From Capnocytophaga canimorsus (GTDB taxonomy: Bacteria > Bacteroidota > Bacteroidia > Flavobacteriales > Flavobacteriaceae): 64,000 nt of DNA. The number at the start of each line of letters is the position of its first letter. Within the stretch, counting starts at the first letter, position 1. The notes below the pieces were generated by a model that saw nothing but the letters and a program-made list of their open reading frames with translations, did not search any database and was not told where the DNA came from. A program made the position numbers and the translations under genes. This document shows positions 16,539 to 25,113 of the stretch, piece after piece. The stretch lies in NCBI RefSeq assembly GCF_002302565.1, contig NZ_CP022382.1, positions 1,745,001 through 1,809,000 of the forward strand, given 5' to 3'.

Positions 16539-18227
16539 ATGTTAGAGGAATTAAAAGAACAAAAATCAAATAATTTTATTGAAAATATTATTGAAGAAGA
16601 TTTAGCAAATGGATTTTCTTCTAGCAAGTTGCGTTTTCGTTTCCCACCAGAGCCTAATGGCTATTTGCACATTGGTCACGCTAGTTCAATATGTTTGAAC
16701 TTCGGATTGGGGTTGCGTTATCAATCGCCTGTAAATCTGCGGTTTGACGATACCAATCCGTCTAAAGAAGAGCAAGAATACGTTGATGCCATCAAACGCG
16801 ATGTGGAGTGGCTCGGATTTGAGTGGGACAGAGAGTGTTACGCTTCTGATTACTTCCAAGAATTATACGATTGGGCGGTGCAGCTCATCAAACAAGGAAA
16901 AGCCTATGTAGATGGGCAAACTTCCGAGGAAATCGCCAAACAAAAAGGAACTCCTACCCAAGCCGGTACTGAAAGTCCGTATAGAAATACTTCCGTTGAG
17001 GAAAATTTACAACTTTTCGAGCGAATGAAAAACGGCGAATTTGAAAACGGAAAATATGTGCTTCGTGCCAAAATCGATATGGCATCGCCTAATATGTTGA
17101 TGCGTGACCCGATCATCTACCGAATTATGCATTCAAGTCATCATCGTACTGGAAATCAGTGGTGTATATATCCTATGTACGACTGGGCTCACGGCGAAAG
17201 CGATTATTTGGAGCAAATTTCGCACTCCATTTGTACGCTTGAGTTTTTGCCACACCGCGAATTGTACGACTGGTTTTTAGACCAAATTATTGACAAAGAT
17301 AAAGTCCGCCCCAAACAACGTGAGTTTGCTCGTCGAAACCTATCGCATACCGTTGTGAGCAAACGAAAATTGTTGCAATTGGTCAACGAAAAACACGTTT
17401 CGGGTTGGGACGACCCGCGTATGCCCACCATATCAGGCTTACGCAGAAGAGGTTACACGCCCGAGTCTATCCGAAAATTTGCTGACACCATCGGAATTGC
17501 CAAACGCGAAAATTTGATAGATGTTTCATTATTAGAGTTTTGCATTCGCGAGGATTTGAACAAAAAAGCAAATCGCGTAATGGCGGTGCTTGACCCTGTT
17601 AAACTGGTGATTACCAATTATCCCGAAGGAAAAGAAGAATGGTTAGATGCTGAAAATAATCCCGAAGAAGAGGTTTTGACATTCCGAAAAGTGCCTTTTT
17701 CGAGAGAAATTTATATCGAAAAGGAAGATTTTAGAGAAGAAGCCAACAACAAATTTTTCCGGTTGAAATTAGGTGGGGAAGTTCGCTTAAAAAATGCGTA
17801 TATTATTAAGGGAGAAAGTGTTGTGAAGGATGAAAACGGAAATATTACCGAAATTCATTGTACATATGACCCCGATAGCCGTAGTGGAAGCGGTACGGAG
17901 GCGAGTAAACGCAAAGTGAAAGGTACATTGCATTGGGTATCAGTTCCTCACGCATTGGAGGCGGAGGCACGTATTTACGACCGTTTGTTCACCGTTGCCG
18001 AGCCTGACCGTCAAGAAAAGGACTTTTTGGAATACGTAAATCCCGATTCACTTAAAGTGACGACCGCTTACGTGGAACCGAGTTTGAAAGATGCCAAAGT
18101 GGGCGAGGGCTTCCAATTCCAACGATTGGGCTATTTCAGTCTCGACCCTGATTCAACCCCCGAAAAATTGGTTTTCAATAAAACCGTTGGACTGAAAGAT
18201 ACTTGGACGAAGGTAGAAGAGAAATAG
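16539..18227 (+). CDS. glnS: glutaminyl-tRNA synthetase
   Basis: Charges tRNA-Gln with glutamine, using ATP. The 562-aa class I synthetase has the HIGH motif ([10 protein letters not shown], residues 39-48) and a KMSKS-type loop 'VVSKRKL'. The catalytic core ('[28 protein letters not shown]', '[25 protein letters not shown]') is followed by the two-part beta-barrel anticodon-binding domain ('[15 protein letters not shown]', '[23 protein letters not shown]'). It is a single gene followed by a good terminator. A direct GlnRS means Gln-tRNA need not be made by amidotransfer here. Confidence 0.97.
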   Translation: MLEELKEQKSNNFIENIIEEDLANGFSSSKLRFRFPPEPNGYLHIGHASSICLNFGLGLRYQSPVNLRFDDTNPSKEEQEYVDAIKRDVEWLGFEWDRECYASDYFQELYDWAVQLIKQGKAYVDGQTSEEIAKQKGTPTQAGTESPYRNTSVEENLQLFERMKNGEFENGKYVLRAKIDMASPNMLMRDPIIYRIMHSSHHRTGNQWCIYPMYDWAHGESDYLEQISHSICTLEFLPHRELYDWFLDQIIDKDKVRPKQREFARRNLSHTVVSKRKLLQLVNEKHVSGWDDPRMPTISGLRRRGYTPESIRKFADTIGIAKRENLIDVSLLEFCIREDLNKKANRVMAVLDPVKLVITNYPEGKEEWLDAENNPEEEVLTFRKVPFSREIYIEKEDFREEANNKFFRLKLGGEVRLKNAYIIKGESVVKDENGNITEIHCTYDPDSRSGSGTEASKRKVKGTLHWVSVPHALEAEARIYDRLFTVAEPDRQEKDFLEYVNPDSLKVTTAYVEPSLKDAKVGEGFQFQRLGYFSLDPDSTPEKLVFNKTVGLKDTWTKVEEK

Positions 18228-18237
18228 TGATTTAGCT

Positions 18238-18265
18238 AAGGGCAAAAACTTGCCCTTGTTTTTTT
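18238..18265 (+). terminator. hairpin terminator behind glnS
   Basis: Stem AAGGGCAA/TTGCCCTT with a 4-base loop followed by a T-run, starting 11 bases after the stop. Confidence 0.85.
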
Positions 18266-18653
18266 AATATACTTCTATAGGTATAGACTGACAAAATATT
18301 ACAAAAGTCAATAATTATGAAAAAAATAATTTTTGTATTTTGAGACCTTTTCAAGAACCGTTTATCCTCTATTTTTTTGTATTAGGATGATTTAGGGCAA
18401 AGTGGAAAAAAATGGTACTTTTTTAATTGATAGAAAATCCCTAAATTTTGTGTGTTGATTGTAAGAGAAAGCAAACTCTGCTTAGGAGCAACTTGTCAGG
18501 TCTGACAATCTCCACATTGGAAGTGTTGCTTTCCATTTCTTTTTTGATGATGTTATTAGAACTGATACCACTTCAATAGACTTTTAAAATCTATAAATAT
18601 TTTAATAAACAACCCCATTAAAGATGTATTGTACTGAAAAAATAGTCCTTTGC
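18266..18653. other. 388-base gap with a possible structured RNA
   Basis: No protein gene is apparent. The notable content is the cluster of nested inverted repeats at 18467-18533, described separately; the rest is AT-rich without recognisable features. Confidence 0.6.
18467..18545 (+). ncRNA. candidate structured RNA of unknown family
   Basis: An outer stem GAAAGCAA (18467-18474) pairs with TTGCTTTC (18526-18533). Inside it GGAG (18485-18488) pairs with CTCC (18510-18513) and TTGTCAG (18493-18499) with CTGACAA (18502-18508). A T-rich run (18537-18545) follows. A near-match to the -7 motif (TAAATTTTG, one extra base) lies at 18442-18450. This could be a small RNA, a degraded element or chance pairing; strand and family are unproven. 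Confidence 0.3.
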
Positions 18654-18983
18654 TTACGGATACGGAGCTAATGTTACAGATAGTCCCTCCAAATCGGGGG
18701 TAATGGGAATTTGACAACCCAAACGGCTATTTTCTTGAACGTGATACGCCTCAAAGAGCATTGCTTCTTCCTCATCTGACTTCTCTGGGAGCGGAAAATC
18801 ATCATCTACATAGCACTGACACGAGGCACACATTGCCATACCTCCACAAACTCCCACAGTGCCTTCTTCTGCCAATTCATAGGCACGAACCACCTCCATA
18901 AGACTCATTCCCATATCGGTAGGAGCTTGTATGGTGTGCTGTATGCCATCTCTGTCTGTTATTTTTATCGTTACATCGCTCAT
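18654..18983 (-). CDS. 2Fe-2S ferredoxin (adrenodoxin type)
   Basis: Small electron carrier, 109 aa. The cluster motif is C-x5-C-x2-C in 'VGVCGGMAMCASCQCYV', with the fourth cysteine in 'RLGCQIPI' about 36 residues on, typical of vertebrate/adrenodoxin-type [2Fe-2S] ferredoxins. It follows the DUF2750 gene by 22 bases. The ferredoxin-NADP reductase two genes upstream on the same strand is a natural electron donor (inference). It may serve Fe-S cluster assembly or another reductive pathway. Confidence 0.93.
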   Translation of the reverse strand: MSDVTIKITDRDGIQHTIQAPTDMGMSLMEVVRAYELAEEGTVGVCGGMAMCASCQCYVDDDFPLPEKSDEEEAMLFEAYHVQENSRLGCQIPITPDLEGLSVTLAPYP

Positions 18984-19005
18984 TATACGTTCTCTTTTTT
19001 TACTG

Positions 19006-19467
19006 CTAATTCAAAGTGTCTCCTATTTCGCTTAAATAACTTTCCATATCGGCAACAGATTTGAATTGCTTGAAGGAAATAGTTGCTTTGGTGCTTTTTA
19101 TCTCTGCGATTAAGTCCTCCAGAAGTTGCAAGGGTGATTCTTCTCTTCCGAAAAGGTTTGCATCGAATTCAATACCCGAAACCACCTCATCGTCATACAT
19201 CCCTAAGCACCAATTCTCTATAAACTCATTTAATGGGATTTCCTTTACATCATAAGAAGCCCATTCTTCTACCTTACACGCATTAGCCAGTACTTTATCT
19301 GACCAAAAAAGTAATACAGGTACAGGCTCACCATCTAATTCGAAATCATTCGAACCACAAATGGCTACGCCTTGCTTATCTTCAAGGGTATAAATGATTT
19401 GAGTCTGCACTACTTTACTAATAAAATGCTCATAACGAGCATCAATAGTTGATGAATTTTGCAACAT
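19006..19467 (-). CDS. DUF2750 domain protein
   Basis: A 153-aa cytoplasmic protein from the ATG at 19467; the upstream in-frame ATG at 19524 falls inside the fpr terminator hairpin, so it is rejected. The sequence 'RYEHFISKVVQTQIIYTLEDKQGVAICGSN...VPVLLFWSDKVLANACKVEEWASYDVKEIPLNEFIENWCLGMYDD' fits DUF2750, whose role is unknown. It lies between the reductase and the 2Fe-2S ferredoxin, so a link to redox metabolism is possible but not shown. Confidence 0.82.
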   Translation of the reverse strand: MLQNSSTIDARYEHFISKVVQTQIIYTLEDKQGVAICGSNDFELDGEPVPVLLFWSDKVLANACKVEEWASYDVKEIPLNEFIENWCLGMYDDEVVSGIEFDANLFGREESPLQLLEDLIAEIKSTKATISFKQFKSVADMESYLSEIGDTLN

Positions 19468-19501
19468 TATTTTATTTGTTTTCCTTATTACTGATTGTAC
19501 G

Positions 19502-19530
19502 AAAAAATTGCCCTTATTGGGCAATTTTTT
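19502..19530 (-). terminator. hairpin terminator between fpr and DUF2750 gene
   Basis: Perfect 12-base arms (AAAAAATTGCCC and its complement) with a 5-base loop and T-runs on both strands. It lies upstream of the fpr stop on the map only in window numbering: on the minus strand it follows fpr and precedes the DUF2750 start. Confidence 0.8.
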
Positions 19531-19547
19531 GTCTTCATTCTATCTGA

Positions 19548-20600
19548 TTATTCTATGACTTTTACTACTGCTTTTTCGGCTTCTTTTTTAGAGCCATCAA
19601 ATCCTTCCACTCCTGAAACAGTCGTATATTTTAGCACATATTTCTTATTCGGATTGAGGCGATTATAAACACTTTGGCACATTAGGGTAGCCTCGTGGAA
19701 ACCACACAAAATGAGTTTGAGCTTTCCTGGGTAGATATTTACGTCACCTATGGCATAAATTCCCTCAATGTTGGTTTGATAATCCAAAGCATTATTTACT
19801 TTTATTGCATTCTTTTCGATTTCGAGCCCCCAATTGGCGATAGGACCTAATTTAGGCACCAACCCAAAGAGCGGAATAAAATAATCGGTTGGTAAGGTTT
19901 GCCTTTCCCCCTCTTTTTCAATAATTACCGCTTCTACCTTTCCATTTCCGATTACCTCAACTACTTCGGCAGGAGTAAGGAGATTTATTTTACCCTCATT
20001 CTTTAGCTTTTGCACCTTTTCTACAGAATCTAATGCTCCACGGAATTCATTACGGCGATGCACCAATGTTACTGAAGCAGCTACATTTGCTAAGAATATC
20101 GACCAGTCCAAAGCTGAGTCGCCTCCCCCTGCAATGACGATATTTTTACCTCGAAATTGCTCCGGATTTTTCACAAAGTACTCTACTCCTTTTTCCTCAT
20201 AGGCTTCCAAATTGGGTATTTCGGGTTTTCGGGGTTCAAATGTTCCTAATCCTCCTGCTATGGCAACGGCTTTCCCTTTGATTTGCGTTCCTTTATTAGT
20301 AGTAACAATAAAAGTTCCGTCTTCAAGCTTATCAATTTTTTCGGCGGTTTCAGAGAGTGTAAATTCAGGCTGAAACTGTTTGATTTGCTCCATTAGGTTA
20401 TCAATAAGTTCCCCAGCACCTACGCTGGGATAGCCTGGGATATCAAATATTGGCTTTTTAGGATAAAGTTCAGCCAATTGCCCACCTGGTTGAGGCAAAG
20501 CATCAATCAAATGGCATTTGAGCTTGAGCAGTCCGGCTTCAAAAACGGCAAAAAGCCCCGTTGGTCCTGCCCCTATGATAATAATATCAGTTTGTTTCAT
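19548..20600 (-). CDS. ferredoxin/flavodoxin--NADP+ reductase (thioredoxin-reductase-like)
   Basis: FAD enzyme moving electrons between NADPH and ferredoxin or flavodoxin. The 350-aa protein from the ATG at 20600 has an N-terminal FAD motif 'IIIIGAGPTGLFAVFEAG', then 'DALPQPGGQL', an NADPH-binding 'NIVIAGGGDSALDW' and a C-terminal FAD motif 'IEGIYAIGDVNIYP'. The redox CxxC of thioredoxin reductase is absent, as in YumC-type FNRs. The 2Fe-2S ferredoxin two genes downstream is the likely partner (inference). Confidence 0.9.
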   Translation of the reverse strand: MKQTDIIIIGAGPTGLFAVFEAGLLKLKCHLIDALPQPGGQLAELYPKKPIFDIPGYPSVGAGELIDNLMEQIKQFQPEFTLSETAEKIDKLEDGTFIVTTNKGTQIKGKAVAIAGGLGTFEPRKPEIPNLEAYEEKGVEYFVKNPEQFRGKNIVIAGGGDSALDWSIFLANVAASVTLVHRRNEFRGALDSVEKVQKLKNEGKINLLTPAEVVEVIGNGKVEAVIIEKEGERQTLPTDYFIPLFGLVPKLGPIANWGLEIEKNAIKVNNALDYQTNIEGIYAIGDVNIYPGKLKLILCGFHEATLMCQSVYNRLNPNKKYVLKYTTVSGVEGFDGSKKEAEKAVVKVIE

Positions 20601-20801
20601 TATCAATACTATATTTCCTTATTTAAAAGTTTTTATTTATGCTTACTTTACATTCCTTGTGATATCATTTTTATATAAATGCTTTTTGCTAATTAGACTT
20701 ATCTTTCAAAAAAAATCAGCATAAAAGTCTATTTATAGCTACACCACTAAAAAAGACATCAATAATGCAAATTAATTTTCATATTATTGATTTTAAAAGT
20801 T

Positions 20802-21557
20802 CTATTCCTCTTTCGGGCTTTCCTTTTTTGCTTCTTTTTTCTTAGTTCGGCGTGAAAGTACCGTATCAGCAAAGTATTTGCGTGAGTTGTTTATAATAGC
20901 TAACATTTCAGTATAAAAATTATCTTTACGAACATTAGCCACAGCCTCTACATAATTACAAATTTTACGATAATCAAAAACCAAAGCTTTTCTTAGCTCA
21001 TTGGCATTGTATTTCTTACGTTGTGAAAGCAAGAAAGAGCGATTGGCAAATAATTCATCAAAATGGGTATTGGCTTGATGCAAACGTTCTACAAACTTGG
21101 CAATAGCTAATTCATTAACGTGTTTTTTATAAGCCTCGCTCTGCAAACGTTCAACCAAATTTGCCAAACGATTGGTTTGCACTTCATAGCTGTTTGTTTC
21201 TACACCTTTATACTCTGAAAGTAGCAAATCCAGTGCTGTGTAGGCTTCTTTTTCAGAATGTACTTTAGTATTTTTGTAGGCTTTTAAGGCGTCTTTAAGT
21301 GCACGAAGGGTAGCATCGCGCTCGGAATCAGCCTGTACAATTTTAGCTGACTCACCACTGGCACGAACTTGGTCAGAAGCAGCATTAAAGTCTGGCAATT
21401 GTGTTTTTAACGACTCCATTAGCTCCTTTAAATCTTCATCTGTGTTAGCTTCCAAGTCGCTTTTTGAAAAATCTTCCAAAAAACGAGCTATCAGCTGGGC
21501 AAACTCTGCATTATATAACTTAGTTATATCAAGCGCTGTTAATTTTTTCATTCTCAT
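20802..21557 (-). CDS. DUF6261-like helical protein
   Basis: A 251-aa predicted cytoplasmic protein, nearly all alpha-helical and rich in Ala, Leu, Lys and Glu, ending in a strongly charged tail ('RRTKKKEAKKESPKEE'). The pattern 'LTALDITKLYNAEFAQLIARFLEDF' at the start and the repeated helical hairpins resemble the DUF6261 family of Bacteroidota; that assignment is from recall of the pattern. Function unknown. A second ATG two codons in is an alternative start. It stands alone between longer intergenic stretches, within the Fe-S block. Confidence 0.68.
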   Translation of the reverse strand: MRMKKLTALDITKLYNAEFAQLIARFLEDFSKSDLEANTDEDLKELMESLKTQLPDFNAASDQVRASGESAKIVQADSERDATLRALKDALKAYKNTKVHSEKEAYTALDLLLSEYKGVETNSYEVQTNRLANLVERLQSEAYKKHVNELAIAKFVERLHQANTHFDELFANRSFLLSQRKKYNANELRKALVFDYRKICNYVEAVANVRKDNFYTEMLAIINNSRKYFADTVLSRRTKKKEAKKESPKEE

Positions 21558-21941
21558 TTCAGTTGTAAATTTAGTTTTTGAACATTATTTATATTATAAA
21601 AATAAACTTTGATTTCCTTTTAAAGGAAAAACATAAACAACACCATTACTTCAACTTTTTTTTAAAGTAATATTTTTATCAAAATACCCAATTGGTCGCC
21701 CAACAAGGTTGTTCTAAATTCATTAAACACAACTAAACCTCCTTTTAGTCTTAATTGATTTTATTTTACCAAAAATAAAGTTCCTTTTGACTTTTTTGAA
21801 TAAATAAAATACTAATCAATCTTCATTATTATATCAAACAAAACTAAAAGAGCAAAAATAAATCACCTTTTGAATAAAATTTATTTTATATAAGCTCAAT
21901 ATTCCGCCTTTTAAAGCCTACTAATAATAAAATTAGCTAAT
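21558..21941. other. 384-base AT-rich gap, no feature seen
   Basis: Very AT-rich sequence between the nifU-like gene and the DUF6261-like gene. I see no open frame of note, no tRNA, no strong hairpin and no repeated unit. Confidence 0.6.
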
Positions 21942-22184
21942 TTATTGTACGTTTATTACTGATTGTACCTCTGGAGCGTATTTCTTAATTGTCATTTCTA
22001 CGCCACTACGCAAGGTCATTTGATTGATAGAGCAACTCAAACAGTTTCCTTCCAAGCGCACTTTAACTGTTTTTCCTTCCTCTTCAATGGCAACTAATGA
22101 GATATCGCCACCATCATTTTGCAAGTACGGTCGGATTTCTTCCAAGGCTTGATGAACTCGCTCTGTAATATTTTTATTTTCCAT
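21942..22184 (-). CDS. NifU-like Fe-S scaffold protein
   Basis: An 80-aa protein from the ATG at 22184. It is the C-terminal NifU domain alone: 'IRPYLQNDGGDISLVAIEEEGKTVKVRLEGNCLSCSINQMTLRSGVEMTIKKYAPEV', with the cluster-binding CxxC (CLSC). Such proteins carry or assemble Fe-S clusters for target proteins. It lies directly downstream of mrp, another Fe-S carrier, on the same strand, which supports a joint maturation role. Confidence 0.94.
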   Translation of the reverse strand: MENKNITERVHQALEEIRPYLQNDGGDISLVAIEEEGKTVKVRLEGNCLSCSINQMTLRSGVEMTIKKYAPEVQSVINVQ

Positions 22185-22282
22185 AGTTATATTTTGATTT
22201 CTTTTTTGCGTCAAATTTTTTATAATCTTTTAAAAATAAAATCTTTTTCAGGATTTTTTATAATAATTCTGTACACCAAAGA

Positions 22283-23401
22283 CTACTTACAACCTGCCAT
22301 TGTAGTAATTTTAATTGCTTCGGAAGGCGGAAGACTCTCATTGCGTTTCACTACCTGTGAAACTACATTTTTGGCAAGTTCTGTAAAGGCTTTTTCCTGC
22401 GGAGTGCCACTTTGTAAGGCCGCCGGACGCCCCACGTCACCTGCCTCGCGAATGCTTTGCACCAACGGAATTTCGCCCAAGAAAGGTATGTCTAAATCTG
22501 CCGATAAATTTTTTGCCCCCTCTTTACCAAAGATATAATATTTGTTTTGCGGAAGTTCTTCAGGGGTAAAATATGCCATATTTTCTACAATACCCAGCAC
22601 AGGCACATTGATAGCCTCTTGACGGAACATTGCTACTCCTTTTCGGGCATCAGCCAAGGCAACATTTTGAGGTGTACTCACCACCACAGCCCCAGTAACG
22701 GGTAAGGCTTGCATAATACTTAAGTGAATATCACCAGTTCCAGGAGGTAAATCAATCAACAAAAAATCTAACTCGCCCCAATGTGCATCAAATACCATCT
22801 GATTAAGTGCTTTGGCTGCCATAGGTCCGCGCCATATCACCGCTTGATTGGGGTTGGTAAAAAATCCTATGGATAAGAGCTTAACACCATAGTTTTCAAT
22901 AGGCTTCATCTTCGATACGCCATCAATGGTAACCGATAGGGGTTTTTCTTGCTCCACATCGAACATAATAGGCGCGGAAGGACCATAGATGTCGGCATCT
23001 AAAAGCCCAACTTGAAATCCCATTTTAGCAAGGGCAACCGCCAAATTCGATGTAATGGTAGATTTGCCAACTCCACCCTTACCTGAAGCTACAGCAATGA
23101 TATTCTTGATACCTGGTATCGGTTTTCCTTTTATTTCAGGTTTTTCAGGGGCAATTACCTTCACATTGACCACCACTTTGGCTTTTTCGTACACTTCGGC
23201 GTGAATAGCACGGATAATTTCTACCTCTGTACGTTTTTTTGCCTGTAAGCTGGGATTGTCAATCACTACATCAACTACCACCTCATCACCAAAAACCACT
23301 ATATTTTGAATAGCACCACCATCCACCATATTTTTACCTTCGCCAGGGGTGGTTATCTTGCGTAATGCCTCCAAAACGTCTTTTTTCTGAATGTTTTTCA
23401 T
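22283..23401 (-). CDS. mrp: Mrp/ApbC Fe-S cluster carrier ATPase
   Basis: P-loop ATPase that carries Fe-S clusters to apo-proteins. The 372-aa protein has an N-terminal MIP18/DUF59 domain (about 1-85), then the Mrp core with a deviant Walker A 'ASGKGGVGKSTITSNLAVAL' (about 105-125), 'GLLDADIYGPSAPIM', and 'LIDLPPGTGDIHLS'. The CxxC of some members is not obvious; a single cysteine lies at the extreme C-terminus (MAGCK). Followed by the NifU-like gene. Promoter motif at 23486-23493. Confidence 0.93.
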   Translation of the reverse strand: MKNIQKKDVLEALRKITTPGEGKNMVDGGAIQNIVVFGDEVVVDVVIDNPSLQAKKRTEVEIIRAIHAEVYEKAKVVVNVKVIAPEKPEIKGKPIPGIKNIIAVASGKGGVGKSTITSNLAVALAKMGFQVGLLDADIYGPSAPIMFDVEQEKPLSVTIDGVSKMKPIENYGVKLLSIGFFTNPNQAVIWRGPMAAKALNQMVFDAHWGELDFLLIDLPPGTGDIHLSIMQALPVTGAVVVSTPQNVALADARKGVAMFRQEAINVPVLGIVENMAYFTPEELPQNKYYIFGKEGAKNLSADLDIPFLGEIPLVQSIREAGDVGRPAALQSGTPQEKAFTELAKNVVSQVVKRNESLPPSEAIKITTMAGCK

Positions 23402-23485
23402 TAAATTAGCCTTTATTTATGCTTGTATATTTTACTTTTTAAAAAGAAACGGCACATCAAAAATCTGCCCATAAATATCAATCCA

Positions 23486-23493
23486 CAAATATA
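23486..23493 (-). promoter_or_regulatory. -7 promoter motif for mrp-nifU
   Basis: Reads TATATTTG on the minus strand, about 85 bases upstream of the mrp start. Confidence 0.4.
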
Positions 23494-23738
23494 CTATTTA
23501 CTTCACTTAAAAAGAAATAAAATACCGAAAAAACTATCATCAGAAAAGAAGAACTTTGTCATCGCCTTGCAAATGATAGCTACAAATTACGGTAAATTAA
23601 ACTTCACCCCAACTATCAATGAAATATTCTCAATTCTGGTGCTTATTTTCTATCAACTTAAATAAAAATCTTGCTTTTCATATTTTTTTTACTTTGCTTT
23701 GCTCTTTATTTTCATCTTTTCTATAATTTTTGATAGAC

Positions 23739-23746
23739 TAATTTTG
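23739..23746 (+). promoter_or_regulatory. -7 promoter motif for brnQ
   Basis: TAATTTTG matches TAnnTTTG 15 bases before the brnQ ATG. Confidence 0.45.
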
Positions 23747-23761
23747 TAACCTTTTGCATTT

Positions 23762-25069
23762 ATGAACTCACCAAAACGCAGAATCATCAACACAACTACT
23801 ATCGGTTTTGCCCTATTTGCTATGTTTTTTGGTGCAGGAAACCTTATTCTTCCGCCGTATATTGGTTTGACTTCGGGGTCGCAATGGTTTGCTGCTCTGT
23901 TAGGCTTTTTTGTTACCGCCATTTTAGCTCCATTTTTAGGATTACTGATGGTTATTCGTACAGGTACTTCGTTTGTAGATTTAGGCAAACGAGTGCATCC
24001 GCAAGTGATTTCGGTAATTGCTTTTTTAATCATACTCTGTATCGGACCTTTAGTTGCCATTCCCCGAACGGGAGCTACCACTTTTGAAGTAGGCATCTCG
24101 CCACTATTTCCAAGTCTAAGCAACATTATTTTTGCTTTTATTTTTTTCGGAATTGTACTGGTCTTGTCTATTTCTAAAACCAAAATTGTAGATATTATTG
24201 GGAAATTTCTAACACCTTTCCTACTTGTTTCTTTAGCGGTATTGGTTCTTATGGGAATTGTCAATCAGCCAACCCCTATATCAACAAGCCCTCTGGATTT
24301 CTCAAAAGCCTTTGTTTTAGGGTTTACAGAAGGATACCAAACCTTAGACGTTTTAGCTGCTGTAACCTTCGCTGGTATCATTATTTCGGCAGTGATGAGC
24401 TATGGGTATGTTTCGGTCAAAGAGCGTTCACAAATTACTATTGCAGCAGGAGTTATTTCTACTTTAGCTCTTGTTTTTATCTACGGCGGACTAATTTATT
24501 TAGGAGCAACTACAACATATGAGACTTCACAAAACGTTTCGCGCACCGATTTGCTGCTACATATTTCAAAATCAATTTTGGGTAGCAATGGTACCTATGT
24601 CATTTCGGTAGCCATAGCCTTTGCTTGTCTGACTACGGCAATTGCCTTAACCTCGGCAATGGGTGACTTCTTTGAGCGAGTTTCACGAGGAAAAATACCC
24701 TATCGTTGGGGAGTTATAGGTTGTACCATTATTTCCTTATTGCTTTCGGTGAACAGTGTTGATCAAATTATTAGCTATGCGGTAAACATTCTGCTATTTA
24801 TCTATCCAATCACCTTGGCTCTAATAGTGTACATACTCATTTTTGGCAAACTGGTAAAAGCTAAATTCCCTTATTTAGGAGTTTTAATTGTTACAGGACT
24901 AATTTCGCTCATTTCGGTACTTGAAAATCTACAACTGAACTTTGGTGGTCTGTTTCGTTTCAAAAATAGCATTCCTTTAAGTGAACACAGCTTAGAGTGG
25001 TTACTCCCTTCCTTTATCACTTTTGTAGTACTGGCTTTGGTGAACCAATTTGCAATAAAACACCGATAG
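23762..25069 (+). CDS. brnQ: branched-chain amino acid transporter BrnQ (LIVCS family)
   Basis: Cation-coupled importer of leucine, isoleucine and valine in the inner membrane. The 435-aa protein has about twelve hydrophobic helices, opening with the family signature 'TIGFALFAMFFGAGNLILPPYIGLTSG' and containing 'IGPLVAIPRTGATTFEVGI' and 'GFTEGYQTLDVLAAVTFAGII'. It is followed after 44 bases by a second transporter with its own promoter. Confidence 0.95.
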   Translation: MNSPKRRIINTTTIGFALFAMFFGAGNLILPPYIGLTSGSQWFAALLGFFVTAILAPFLGLLMVIRTGTSFVDLGKRVHPQVISVIAFLIILCIGPLVAIPRTGATTFEVGISPLFPSLSNIIFAFIFFGIVLVLSISKTKIVDIIGKFLTPFLLVSLAVLVLMGIVNQPTPISTSPLDFSKAFVLGFTEGYQTLDVLAAVTFAGIIISAVMSYGYVSVKERSQITIAAGVISTLALVFIYGGLIYLGATTTYETSQNVSRTDLLLHISKSILGSNGTYVISVAIAFACLTTAIALTSAMGDFFERVSRGKIPYRWGVIGCTIISLLLSVNSVDQIISYAVNILLFIYPITLALIVYILIFGKLVKAKFPYLGVLIVTGLISLISVLENLQLNFGGLFRFKNSIPLSEHSLEWLLPSFITFVVLALVNQFAIKHR

Positions 25070-25088
25070 GTGTTTTATTTATTTTTAC

Positions 25089-25096
25089 TATTTTTG
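25089..25096 (+). promoter_or_regulatory. -7 promoter motif for the PiT-family gene
   Basis: TATTTTTG matches TAnnTTTG 18 bases before the ATG at 25114. Confidence 0.45.
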
Positions 25097-25113
25097 TGCA
25101 TTAAAGAAAAGAT

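Larger units (their letters stand above)
23402..23761. other. 360-base divergent intergenic region between mrp and brnQ
   Basis: Holds the two divergent promoters listed separately. An open frame of 80 codons (23423-23665) is K/I/N-rich, has no homology signal that I recognise and covers the mrp promoter, so it is not called a gene. Confidence 0.6.

Noticed and set aside
23423..23665. 80-codon open frame upstream of brnQ
   Set aside because: K/I/N-rich, no recognisable pattern, and it covers the mrp promoter on the other strand; typical chance ORF in AT-rich intergenic DNA.
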